Below are positions 1 to 10,400 of a stretch of DNA of 48,921 nt, piece after piece (within the stretch, counting starts at the first letter, position 1; each line of letters begins with the position of its first letter). The stretch is taken from assembly GCA_002081555.1 (NCBI GenBank), contig MZNV01002901.1:1-48921 (forward strand), written 5' to 3'. The position numbers and the translations under genes are program-made. The notes under the pieces were generated by a model that was given only the letters and a program-made list of their open reading frames with translations, was not told the DNA's origin and did no database searches. This DNA comes from Protostelium mycophagum. Its lineage: Eukaryota; Evosea; Variosea; Protosteliida; Protosteliaceae.

Positions 1-110
1 GTAGAATTTCTTGGCTATAAAGTTAGCCCCTGCAGCGTGGCAGTTTTAGAAAACCAAATTTAAGCAATAAAAGATTAGGTGGCTCCAAAGGATGTCACCA
101 AGACTTAACA
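1..110 (+). repeat. Dispersed repeat, copy A (decayed)
   Basis: This stretch aligns by eye along its whole length, in the same orientation, with 29458-29570, at roughly three quarters identity with only small gaps. The shared core is 'tggcagttttagaaaa' followed by a matching 'aaagatta' block. No long open frame runs through either copy. It is probably a fragment of an old mobile element that extends left of the window. The family cannot be told from this fragment. Confidence 0.6.
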
Positions 111-496
111 TTTCCTTTGGATTCTATCAGGAAAAATTTGAGAAAGTACACCCAAAAGTGCAAAATCTGGGGCATCTGTCTCCAACACAATGGGAAGACT
201 GTGAGGTCTGATCATACCTATGCTACTGGATTTTTTCCTCCATGGTCAGTAGAGAAAATCATCCATCCTCCAGAGGATATTATCCCAGACAAAGAGATCA
301 TCAGCACTCCTCAGGACAACCACTACTTGGTGAAATTAAGATTACCAACCAACAGGATGAAGAGCTTGCATAAATAGCAAAAATAAACATGAAAGATCAA
401 TTATTTTATTTTATGTTCTCAGATTGTAATTTGGCTCAACTCTAATCCCCTTTCCTCTTGTCATTCTCAGCAGCTCTTCAAGAACAAGAAGAACAG
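111..496. other. No gene recognised; promoter-side sequence
   Basis: The only open frame (117-377, 86 codons) has no motif I recognise and sits next to the decayed repeat, so it may belong to the same element. The stretch just before 497 is pyrimidine-rich and should hold the 5' leader of the EGF-domain gene. Confidence 0.4.
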
Positions 497-2250
497 ATGC
501 AGCTTTGTCTCTACCTCCTCCCTCTTCTCCTCGTTGCTCTTTCTGTGGCTCAAAGCACTCAATATGGACAAGGGAAGATCACGTCTCTTGCACCTTCAGG
601 AGTGACCTTTAAGACGGCCATCAACAACGACAACAGCGGCCTTACACTCCTTCTTCCTACTCAACCCAGCACCATCCTCTATGTAGTCAATCTCAATGGT
701 TTGCCAACCCAGAATTACACACAGAATGGTGTCAACAATCAGATCAGCAATTCACGCTTCTACAAAGTGGACATCAATGTGCTGGACAACACCATACCTA
801 CAACAGAGACCATAACAGGTGGCTGGATCATTACTAAGAACGGAGCCGATACGATCTATCTCTTTGGCAACAGCACTGTCTATGCTCTCTCTGGCTCCCC
901 TGCCGCTTTCAGCATCACCTCTTATCCTTCTCCTGTACCATTAGACGGTGCTCTCATCGGATCAGACAGCCCTACTAACTTATACGTCCATTCGGGAGCT
1001 AATGTGGGAAGAACTTACGGCCAATTGGTCATCTTCAATCTGGCGACTTTCGCTTTCACCAACCTCACCACCTCTCTCAATTATGGGACCGTCGATGTGT
1101 ATTACAGAGCGTCGGATGATCTACTCTTTCTACAAGGACAGATATCTTCTACCCCCATCAACGTTGTCACACTGATCGCCACCGACCTCACCATTGTTGG
1201 GACCATCAGTGATCAGGACGACCTTCAATCACTTTTCATTATGAGAGTGAGTTGTTTTGATGAATGGATGGATGCGATCTGATTACGATAGTACGGCTTC
1301 CCCTCTATCATTACCATCAAATCTAACGGAGTATTTGTCCAGTACAACTTCACCCTGTCCGTTATTCAGAGTATGATCGAGCCTCCACAACAGGGCTTTT
1401 ATTAGAGTGAGTTGTTTTGATGAATGGATGGATGCGATCTGATTACGATAGTACGGCTTCCCCTCTATCATTACCATCAAATCTAACGGAGTATTTGTCC
1501 AGTACAACTTCACCCTGTCCGTTATTCAGAGTATGATCGAGCCTCCACAACAGGGCTTTTATTGGTTTCAAAATAATGTTGTTGCTACAGGTCGAGGACA
1601 GGGTATGTTAGTTGACCTGGTAGATTTCAATATTTACTGAATCTTCTGCAGGAGCTTATGCTTCAGCCAGGATGAATGTGATGTCGTACTTGTACAATGA
1701 CGGTCTTTATTTGAACAACGTCTCGCCTTCCAGCAATCTGGAATCACCCACATCTCCACGACCACTGATGGCATCCTTACGAACCCCACTTCTCTCCGGA
1801 TCATACTTTTCCAACAATGGAACTCAGAACTACTATTTCACTCAGGATTCCATCATTGTGGCTAACAGCTGGGGATGCTATTACGATTGCAATGGTAACG
1901 GAGCCTGTACCAACCCGAACTACCAAGTTGGTGGACCAGGAACATGCGTGTGCAACCCTGGGTACACTGGAGCAGTATGCGATCGATTGGTCACTCCCAC
2001 ATCATCCTCACCCACGACATCCCCCTCTTCAACTGCATTTGTGGTTGTAGAAAACACGGTTATTCTCGTTTGTAGAACCACCACTATTTTTAAAAAAAAT
2101 TGCCACGGGCATTCTCAGTGGCCAGCACTTTTACAAAAATACTTTCCAAGAGTTTCCCACGAGGAACTACCACAAACCTACAAAGCCAAAAATTTTCAGT
2201 TGGCTGCCAACCATAACTTTTTCACTACCATTAGATTAGAATATACATAA
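497..2250 (+). CDS. Secreted EGF-like domain protein, C-terminal end disturbed
   Basis: The ATG at 497 opens with a clear signal peptide (MQLCLYLLPLLLVALSVAQS). A roughly 400-residue extracellular region rich in Thr, Asn and Gly follows, then a six-cysteine EGF-like module (GCYYDCNGNGAC ... CVCNPGYTGAVC) and a Thr/Ser/Pro stalk. Exons that keep the frame are 497-1246, 1452-1602 and 1652-2250, giving about 499 codons. The second junction must skip the first copy of a 160-bp tandem duplication, because the first copy read as an exon runs into a stop. After the stalk (from about 2040) the composition changes sharply and the expected membrane anchor is missing. The tail is probably foreign repeat sequence. 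The protein is likely a surface or secreted protein; its ligand is unknown. Confidence 0.65.
1244..1563 (+). repeat. Exact 160-bp tandem duplication
   Basis: 1244-1403 and 1404-1563 are identical. The unit holds a 45-nt intron (1247-1291; again 1407-1451) and the start of the next exon, so both the splice donor and acceptor are doubled. 160 is not a multiple of three. Confidence 0.95.
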
Positions 2251-2300
2251 GACAACCCAGAAATGAGAAACTCTCTCATCATTAAAACTCTGCTTTCTCT
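2040..2300. other. Foreign-looking insert, possible retroelement remnant
   Basis: Codon use and composition change at about 2040, inside the tail of the EGF-domain gene. The plus frame contains a short piece (around WPALLQKYF and EELP) that is weakly reminiscent of the segment before the reverse transcriptase of Ty3/gypsy-type LTR elements. It is a short, old, broken fragment if so. No terminal repeats are visible. The assignment is tentative. Confidence 0.25.
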
Positions 2301-2601
2301 TGCTAATGTTGATTCAAACGGTGTATCATGGAGATCCATAAATTTTCAGAAGTCCGAGACCAGGTTTACAGTTGTTTTGTTTTGTTGTGCTTGTGTGTTG
2401 AATTTAATCGATGTGTCTTTGAAACTGGGAGTTCTGGAACTCCTGTTGGAGGTGTCAAAGATTCATTTCTTGTGACTTTTGGAGTTTCCAATAAAGAGTG
2501 TGTTGTTTCTGGTCAGACTTTCCGACTTGGAGTGGATCCGATTTGTGATGAAAAACTCCGGGCAAAGTTCTGACGCTTGTCATTCATTCCAATCGAAAAG
2601 C

Positions 2602-4208
2602 ATGGCAACCTCCTACAATGCACAGTTCTTAGAGAAGCTCCGACTTCAATTCAAAGAAAGATTCGGTAAAGAGGCGACATCTGTTGCGTATGCTCCCGGA
2701 AGAGTCGAAGTATTGGGTATTGTTTGGCCATCATGTATTAAGCACTGACTCTGCAGGTAATCACACAGATTATAACGAAGGATTCGTTCTTTCTGCAGCC
2801 ATAGATTCGGGAACCTTCTGTCTTGCCACACCTAGTCAAGATGAGAACATTGTGATTTACTCTGCAAACTTTGATCAACAGGTGGGAAATGCAACTGAAG
2901 CTCAATCAGTAAACCTTTTAGGTCGACTTGAAAGTAGATGATCTTAAGTCAGAGTACGAAGGTGGACAACCCGTCAAGATAAAAGAGACCTGGTGCAACT
3001 ATATCAAGGGTGTCCTTGTCAAGGTGATTTGCAGATCTATCGTTCATTAACAAATCTGAATACATTACAGGTCTTGGAGAAGAAAAACAAGTCTGGAGAG
3101 AAGATTCACGGATTCCATTTCCTCTTTAATGGTGATCTCCCTCTTGGTCTTGGTACGTCATCTCTACAGCTAATACAGAGACTCAATCTCGCAGGTCTCT
3201 CCAGCTCTGCTGCATTAGAGACAAGTGCTGGACTCTGCCTGAGCCATCTGTACAATGTCACCTTCACCAATGAAGAACTGGCAAAGATCGGTCAATGGAG
3301 CGAGCACAACTACGCAGGAGTGAAGTGTGGTCTCCTCGATCAGATATCCTCTATCTACGGAAAAGCCAATCATCTGGTGAAGACCGATTTTCGTACTCTG
3401 CAGGTAGAGAATGTCCCCTTGGACCCTTCTCTCTGCTTCTTAATCTGCAATACTGGTGTAAGTTTACTTCATCATCCTCCAGAAATTGAAAAACTTAATA
3501 AGTGAATTATTATTTATTAAATTGATATAAATATCCGTTTATGATTAAACCGTTGTAGTCTACCCACGCCTTAGGAGGGGTCGACTCTGAATACAACGAG
3601 AGAAGAGCCAGCTGTGAAGGTGCCGCCAGCACCCTCAACGATCACGTGGCCGATCGCAACGTCACTCATCTTCGTGATGTGGACTACAACCACTTGGAAA
3701 CACACGCCGAAAAGTTGGACGCGAAGAATCCCAACTTTGCAAAGAGGGCGAGACACGTAGTGGGTGAAAACGAAAGAGTCTTGGCCGGGCAGAAGTTGTT
3801 GGAGCAGATGAAGTACACTGAGTTTGGAAAGTTGCTGTATGCTTCCCATGACAGCTCCATCAACAACTTTGAGAACTCTTGCAAAGAACTGGACCAAGTG
3901 GTGGACCTGGCTAAAAGCACTCCGGTGAGTCATGTGGTACAACTCGTGTTTTATTCGAAGGAGAGTTACTCCTTCTGATCGTCATGATGATTGGAAATAA
4001 AATGATGTTGATCTTTGCACAGCATGTCTTAGGAGCAAGACTTTCAGGTGGTGGTTTTGGTGGTGCCGCTCTTCTCTTGATCGAGCTTGAGCACAAGGAA
4101 GAAGTCAAGTCTAAGATAGAGAGTGAATACGCAAAGAAGCATCCCGGAGAGAAGGTCGAAGTGTCTGTCATCATCGCTTCACAGGGTGCTCAGCTCATCT
4201 CTAAATAA
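2602..4208 (+). CDS. GALK: Galactokinase
   Basis: Phosphorylates galactose to galactose-1-phosphate, the entry step of the Leloir pathway, in the cytosol. Seven exons (2602-2716, 2757-2881, 2922-3023, 3071-3152, 3195-3457, 3559-3924, 4023-4208) sum to 412 residues in one frame, near the usual length. All three GHMP-kinase motifs are visible: the sugar-binding signature GRVEVLGNHTDYNEG near residue 35, split by intron 1; the ATP loop GLGLSSSAALE; and the C-terminal LSGGGFGGAA. THALGG and SEYNERR also fit the family. The sugar motif has Asn-His where yeast and human enzymes have Glu-His, as in some bacterial galactokinases. The start is the first ATG preceding the conserved N-terminus. Confidence 0.95.
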
Positions 4209-4269
4209 AATTTTGGATGCCATGTGAATGAGTGATTTAATGTACTCCGCATCAAATGAACAAGCCAAG

Positions 4270-5387
4270 TCACAACTTCATTCCTTCGGATTCAATAGCT
4301 TCTAAAAGATCTTTGGCAGAGGGATGCGATGCGGTGATGATGTGGAATCGGCCTCCTCTTGATTTCAGATGAAGTTCTGCTCCTCTTTTATGTACAGCAT
4401 CTGCTGTGGTTGGTCCGATGCAAGCAATCTGTATTCTCATTCAATTTTCACAAACCCATCCTAGTGCACAACAAATGAATTTTTGATGAGCTTGCTCAAC
4501 TTTCAAAAACATATATTTTCTCGGCTTTCTAGAAGTGATCTGCTAATTCAAAACAGGTCACCTTTACATTTGATGATTCTACATCTCGCAACAGCTCTGC
4601 AGCAGTCTCCACACCTGAAGGGCTGAAGAACACCACCCAAGCATCTTCCCCAAAAATTCTGGAAATATTCTGAGAATATTCGGTTGACGAGAGAGTCTTA
4701 TATACAATCTGTTCCTGGAATGGGATACCCGCCCCCTTCATGTGCTGTGGGAGATCGTCACGCCGTCTGTCTCCGCAAAGAAAGAGGAGTGGCTTGTCAT
4801 CTCTGTACATCGCCTCTATGACTTGAGATAGTTCCGTTGCTGTGTTTGAATGTCTACCTAAGACTTGCTGTTGATAATCAACATCTCATTGTGCGAGGCA
4901 TGGATGCACAAATAAGATTAATCACTTCGCTGTGGCTTCGCCACAGTCAATACGCGAAAATGATCGATTACCTCTACCGCCACATCAAATGCCTTGCTCA
5001 ATTGAGTTACTGTTTCATTTCCAAATGCAAAAAGTGACTTCGTCTTCCAAGTATCAATCAAGTGTTGTGTTGCGACCTTGAAACATTAGAGGCCTCTTGT
5101 CAGCAAAATTACCTCTTTGAAAGCAGCAACCGCGCGTTGACTGGTGAAAATGAGGCCAGAAAAGGAAGATGAATCGTTCAACAGGGTGTTCAATTCTTTT
5201 TGGCACGTAAACTCGAACTCTAACAGAGGTAGGAAGTGGGGTGAAAAACCTCTTGAGAGTGCCACCTTCATCGATCAATCGAGACCATCTCTTCATCTGT
5301 TGTACTGACCTCTCGATAAGCATCGTTCTCTCTCTCCTTTTTCAGAAAGTAAATGTTTCCTCGATCTTGCATTGCAGATTTGGGCAT
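4270..5387 (-). CDS. UROS: Uroporphyrinogen-III synthase
   Basis: Closes and isomerises hydroxymethylbilane to uroporphyrinogen III in haem synthesis. Five exons (5310-5387, 5113-5265, 4972-5076, 4562-4867, 4270-4428) give 266 residues, the normal size. The two-lobe pattern is clear: FLPLLEFEF and GLIFTSQRAV in lobe one, then LLFLCGDRRRDDLP, WVVFFSPSGVETA and VKIACIGPTTADAV in lobe two, ending near HPSAKDLLEAI. The ATG at 5387 is in a 26-codon first exon that supplies the FLKKERENDAY segment expected before lobe one. The 104-nt intron 4868-4971 carries a short hairpin. It is divergent from the b561 gene, with start codons 59 bp apart. Confidence 0.93.
4930..4946. repeat. Intronic hairpin in UROS
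   Basis: CTGTGGC-TTC-GCCACAG, a 7-bp perfect stem with a 3-nt loop inside the third UROS intron. This intron is more than twice the usual length here. Function unknown. Confidence 0.7.
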
Positions 5388-5446
5388 ACGTAATCAAGTA
5401 ACCTGGTCACGTGAAAGCCCTGAATCGTTTTCACATCATAAACAAC

Positions 5447-6225
5447 ATGACACCACTCGGACTGCTCGCACTCCATGGGGGTCTGATGATGGCTGGTTTT
5501 GGTCTTTGCACGACAGTCGCTGTCTTTGTAGCCATCTTTAGACAGAGATTCTTGAAGTTATTCTTCGTGAGCCCTGCGGCCGAGACCGACTGGAAGAGTC
5601 AGAAATGGTTCAACCTTCACCTAACATGGCAACTCTTTGGTTTCTTTGCATCCTCTTTGGGATTGATCGTCGTCTATCTCGGCGTAGAAGCAGAACAAAA
5701 GCAGAAATTAAGAGTCGAAGGTATTTTGAGGGTGCACTGATATTCCCTGACACTTTTGATAGGAGTGTTTGAATCTGCTTTAGAATGGACACATTCGATA
5801 GCTGGGATCATATTGGTGCTCATGGCCTCGATCATATTACCCACTCAAGGGTTACCAGATGAAGGCGCCCCCCTTGAACTTAGAAGGTCTGTCCATTCTC
5901 ACCATGTACATCTGAAATATTCAATATTTGATCACAAATTTCACCACCATTTTAATATTTAGAATCTTTACAATTGAAGTATATCTGATGAATCTTTAGG
6001 GAGTCGTACCAGCGCCACGGCTGGCTTGGCAGGATCACGATGCTCTCAGCCTACCTCAACATTCTTCTTGGAATTTTCCTCCTATTCCGCCGCGACACCA
6101 ACTACAACGACAGTGCCGTCTACAAGTGGCCATCGTTATATTATCTCACACTATTTATATTGTGGACGGGGGGTGTGACTGTTCTGTATAAAAAACTGAA
6201 GAGGGGGCACAGAAAAGAACAATAG
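5447..6225 (+). CDS. Cytochrome b561-domain membrane protein
   Basis: Three exons (5447-5720, 5763-5886, 6000-6225) give 207 residues. It is a stand-alone cytochrome b561 / ferric-reductase-like domain with about five or six hydrophobic helices. The four histidines that ligate two b haems are in place: LLALHGG near residue 10, FNLHLTW, EWTHSIAG and YQRHGWLG. No DOMON domain or signal peptide precedes it, so it is the simple trans-membrane electron-transfer type (ascorbate or ferric reduction) rather than the DOMON-fused form. The C-terminus is basic (KKLKRGHRKEQ), likely cytosolic. The exact substrate and membrane are unknown. Confidence 0.85.
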
Positions 6226-6517
6226 AGAGTAAAATGATCTTTCATTGAGATGTTTAATACCATCAAGTCTTCAGGGCAAAATATAACCAAATAGAATTGG
6301 GCTGAAAATAATTCGTCACTTCGTAAAAATGAATTGTTTTTTGTAGTTTTTTTACAGATTGTAGACTGACGTAGTTCCCTCTGTTCCCATTGAGTGCGAA
6401 GGGCATAGACAGCAACAGGTACCCCAATTCGATGTGATACACTTCAATAGTCATGATCCCTAAACAAATATCTCAAGTTTGGCATGATGATCTCAAAGAT
6501 TCAATTGATTTTCGTAG

Positions 6518-8240
6518 ATGTCGGTGAAGAGCAGTGACGAGATAAACCATGTCATTCAGCTATTGCGAAACAGTGTGCTCATGACCAAGTGCACTGATGA
6601 TCAATTGAAGAAGGTGGCATCGAAGATGAAAAGGGTTTCATACAAGAGAGATTCACTTCTCATGAGAGAGGGAGATATTCAAGACCGTATGTTTGTCATC
6701 TCTGAAGGAGAGGTATGTCATTAATTATTTAGATAATACATTGACGTCCATCCCCAATATTTTTTGAACAATGAGAAGGTCGTAAGAGAAAAGGTTGTGG
6801 ACGGCAAAATGCACGATGTTAACACATACATGGGTGGATTGACTGTCGGAAGTCTTCACATCCTGAAACAAGACCCTTGCTACGCTACGACTCGCTGTGT
6901 CACTGATGTGATTGCTTATGAGCTCGAAGCAGGAGAGTTTGCTAAGATCTTCAAGAGTGATCCCGCCTTCGCCTTCAATGTAGCACACAGGTAATGGAGA
7001 ACCGCACAAACAAAAGTCTTAACATCACAAACAATCAGATCATGACTGATCACAGTTTGACCCTTCAGATCAGACAGCACACAAACAGTCTGAGAACTCC
7101 TCTATTCGAACAACACGCTTACCAGACTCCCTTCTTGGCTGTATCCATCGCCGCCTCTATAGAGTCATTCTACAGAGCTGCACTGAACTCTGTACTCAAT
7201 CAACAGCTCACCGGTGTTAAGATGGGCGCACTCTTCCCCAACATGCACGTGAGTACCTCCTTTTTGTTTGTAAAAATAGACTTTTAAATTTGGGTATTAG
7301 ATACAAGTCCCCACTCGTGTGATGTACATCAACGGTTTTAAAGGATTGAGACAGTACTTCGACTCCACGGTAACGACATCTCATCTTCCCACCAGGTCAT
7401 ATCTTTGTGACATCTCAACAGGTCCTCCCCTGGCTCCACAAACTCTACCCTTCCCAATACGAAGAGAATCCCCAACTGTTCAGACTGTCCCTCGCCATTG
7501 CACCGGGAATCATAATGACGCCGATCAGCTCCATATTGGAAGCGAGTAACGTGGGACATTCTAACCCCGAGCCGATGATCAAGAGGTGGTCTAGAGGTCT
7601 CATCCCACGTATGGCCAGAGAGGTGGGAAATCTACCTGAAAATTTGGGAATATCTGGAGGCTCTGCTTCTTGTACGTTCAGCTCTACAACTCGATTAAAA
7701 AACTAGAATGAAGCTCTGAAGATATTATGAGTTGTAGACGGTATTTCGGTCTTTTTGTACAACATAGTAAAGAAAATTCTCAGGAATTTTATTTTGACAA
7801 AAAAAGGTTATTTTTGGCATCGGCCTCAACCAGCTCTCGGACTATTGCGAGGAGCGTGTACCTTCATTCGTTACGAACCCCGCATTACGTAACGCGGGAG
7901 GATCCCTCACTGCTGGTGTAGTCTGTGGATATCTCAGTCACGTGGTGCACAACTTGTCTGTACTCAAATTGATGGCACCACACAAGTCTTACGGACAGCT
8001 GTGGACCGACTATGTTAAGAAGTCCGACACAAGGTACACCCTCTTTACTCCTTCGATTCAGAATTGACACGTTGTAGATTGCCAGCGGGAACGACGAACA
8101 CGATGTTGAGATTTGGAGCAGCGCTGTTTACACCTGTTGGTTTCCACATCCGCACAGGGCAGATTGTGGGATCCTTTATCATCCTCAACGGAACGATCAA
8201 GGCATTGTCCCCCTTGGAAGTCAAGTGGAGATCCTCTTGA
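6518..8240 (+). CDS. Cyclic-nucleotide-binding-fold protein with a carrier-like membrane half
   Basis: Seven exons (6518-6712, 6779-6990, 7056-7248, 7301-7369, 7422-7622, 7807-8033, 8078-8240) keep one frame for 419 residues. Residues about 10-135 form a cNMP-binding-like beta roll (MREGDIQDRMFVISEGE, GGLTVGSLHIL). The phosphate-binding cassette looks degenerate: Ser replaces the usual Glu (GS, not GE) and the usual Arg is not seen in DPCYATTRC. It may therefore not bind cAMP or cGMP. The C-terminal 280 residues hold repeated amphipathic or membrane helices with small Gly/Ala/Ser patterns (FLAVSIAASIESFYRAALN, SLTAGVVCGYLSHVVHN) that loosely recall mitochondrial carriers, but no canonical carrier signature is present. 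That second assignment is a guess. Confidence 0.7.
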
Positions 8241-8380
8241 GCAATATTTGTCATCAATATATTTCTGTCTTTGAAAATCAACTCTTGTTTGCGAATAAAA
8301 AAGGACAAAATTCTGCGGTAAGAAATGCGGTAAGAAGCGTGGTGAAAAGTCCCGCAGATGGGGATTGATTTATTGTATCA

Positions 8381-10400
8381 TTACAAGACCAACATGGCCA
8401 ACAGGGTTAATACGACACAGGCAGTGACGGTCTTGGCGCCAGCAACAACTGCATTGGGGCCAAAGTTGTTGTATTGGTCAGCGTAGATGCCAAATCCGTC
8501 ATTGAGGTCGACGTAGCCTCCATCAGAGGGCATCAGCTGGAAGAGTTCTGTGTTGGTCACGTTGACTGCGTTCCAGGAGACCAAGTTGTTTGGAGAATTG
8601 ACAGAGAGGTACCCTGGTTGTCGGTTTGACTTGAATGCGACGTATTGTCCGTGATTCTCCACGGTCCACAGTTCCCAAGAGGATGCGATGTTCTGTCCTA
8701 CCAGTGTGGCAGTGGTTTGGGCAGAGATGACTCCGGTGTCCTCTTGATTCTGGATCACAGTGAGTCCCGCAACTCCGCCGTTGATGGCGCCACTGGTGGA
8801 AGGGTTGTAAGCCCACATCTCTTGAAGAGTCAAGGGGCCAGTGTAGTTTGACAGGAGGATCTTGGAAACCTGTAGGGGTTAGACGACGTCATCATATATC
8901 ATACGCACCTTGTCTGCAGTGATGTAGGACCCAAGGGCTACAGACTTCATGAAGAAAACATTAGAGTTGTCTGATGCATTGAGGGGTGCGGAACATGGAG
9001 TCTGGGATGCGGGACCAGCAGAGACGGGGTTGCAACCGGGGAGGTGGTTGATGGGATTGGAGAGACCGAGGTTCTCCGTTGTGGGCATGCGGTGCTTCAA
9101 CAGGCAAGAGGAGTCAGCACCTTGGTATTTCAGAATCTTCTATTAGGAAATAGACTCACCACCGGGCTTCACGTAACGAGCCATGGGGGGGCAAGCCAGC
9201 ACGTTGTTACCGTTAGCCATGGCTTGGTTGTTGTTGCTGCATTGGGGGTCTTTAATTGCAGCAGCCATCACCTGTACAGGTTACTCACATTGTATGCCGC
9301 TGCAGATGAATGCTTACGACAGGGTCCCAACCAGACACAAAGTCACCATGGAAACCAGCACCGTTGTTGTCTCCGTTACTCCAAACAAAAGGCTGTCTTG
9401 TCCCATCTCCGTGGGGGAACGAGCTCACCGAGTAGAAATGTTCGTAGAAAACTCCTGGGATTCTGACAGGGTGGGAGTTGGGGCAGTCACCACCATCCGC
9501 TCTTGAACCAACAGGATAGCTCATGTGGTCTTGATGGTTGGGTGAGTCCAGGTTCTTTCCGTCCTAGGAAAGTAAGATAGAATCGGATGACGTGTTGACG
9601 AACCCAGCACATGGGAAAAAAGACTTGAGCTCTGAAGCCGTTGGCACAGAAGTAGTTTTGTGTCTGAAAGACGTTCGTCTCGGGTGCGTTGGGCTTACCA
9701 TCGGCGGTGAGGCTGTGAACTTGAGAAAAGTACCATTACGACAACATTACCAGACGAAAGTGATGGCGTTAGAGGCAGAGGAATTTCCATCTGGACTTCT
9801 TCTGTAAGGGTTTCCAGCGAGCATGCGAAGTCCAGGTGGAATTGGTTGCCAGTTGGGGTTGGTCTAAAGAGGATCAGGATGAAGATCAGCTTGCATTCTT
9901 ACTCTATTAGCACCGGTGTAACCATTTCTGGACAGGTAGTAGACGGTCAAACCAGAATTTGGCACCAAGGAAAGAGTGTTGTTTGGCCATTGGTAGTATA
10001 AATCAGATGTCCAGTATTGGCTAAGATCGATGTCATAGAGAGAGCAGGAGGTGCACTCCGCCTTTCTGTTGATGTTGAACACCTCAATGGGAGTTCGAGT
10101 TGGTAAGGAAGCAGAGAAGTAGTTGGCACCGAACACCTTGATTATTATGTAAGTAATCGGAATTAGAGGAATCGAACCTTGTGAATGTGACCAGAATACG
10201 TTCCGGGGTTCACTAAAGAGTCCACTCTTCCGTGGTATATGGGATTGCAGAACACCTTCAGTGTCAGTTACTCCTCTCAAGATGATGCTCACCTTCCATA
10301 TGGGTGAATCGTTGTATGTGCTGTTATAACCAGGGCCATATCCTTGAGCAGATACACCAGCGATCGATACAAACAGAAGGAAGAGGGCGAGCTTGTCCAT
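8381..10400 (-). CDS. Secreted DUF1996 protein with C-terminal hydrophobic anchor
   Basis: Nine exons (10293-10400, 10178-10255, 9903-10136, 9751-9863, 9604-9712, 9321-9563, 9160-9271, 8909-9120, 8381-8869) give 565 residues. A signal peptide (MDKLALFLLFVSIAGVSAQG) leads into a complete DUF1996 domain: RVDSLVNPGTYSGHIHKVFG, CTSC, PPGLRMLAGNPYRR, FFPMCWDGKNLDS, CPNSHPVRIPGV, GAGFHGDFVSGWD. The family is common in fungi and of unknown activity; the His/Asp/Cys pattern suggests a catabolic or metal-binding role. Residues about 400-540 form a second module (LWTVENHGQYVAFKS, GYLSVNSPNN) that looks like a fascin-type beta-trefoil. The end is a hydrophobic run (VVLTLLAMLVL), typical of a GPI signal or tail anchor. 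Likely surface-attached. Confidence 0.88.

Noticed and set aside
117-377. 86-codon frame near the left edge
   Set aside because: No motif, no introns, no signal; adjoins a decayed repeat, so not called as a gene.
10140-10180. A perfect tRNA B-box-like GGTTCGATTCC on the minus strand
   Set aside because: It is the start of a DUF1996 intron; no A box or cloverleaf can be built around it.
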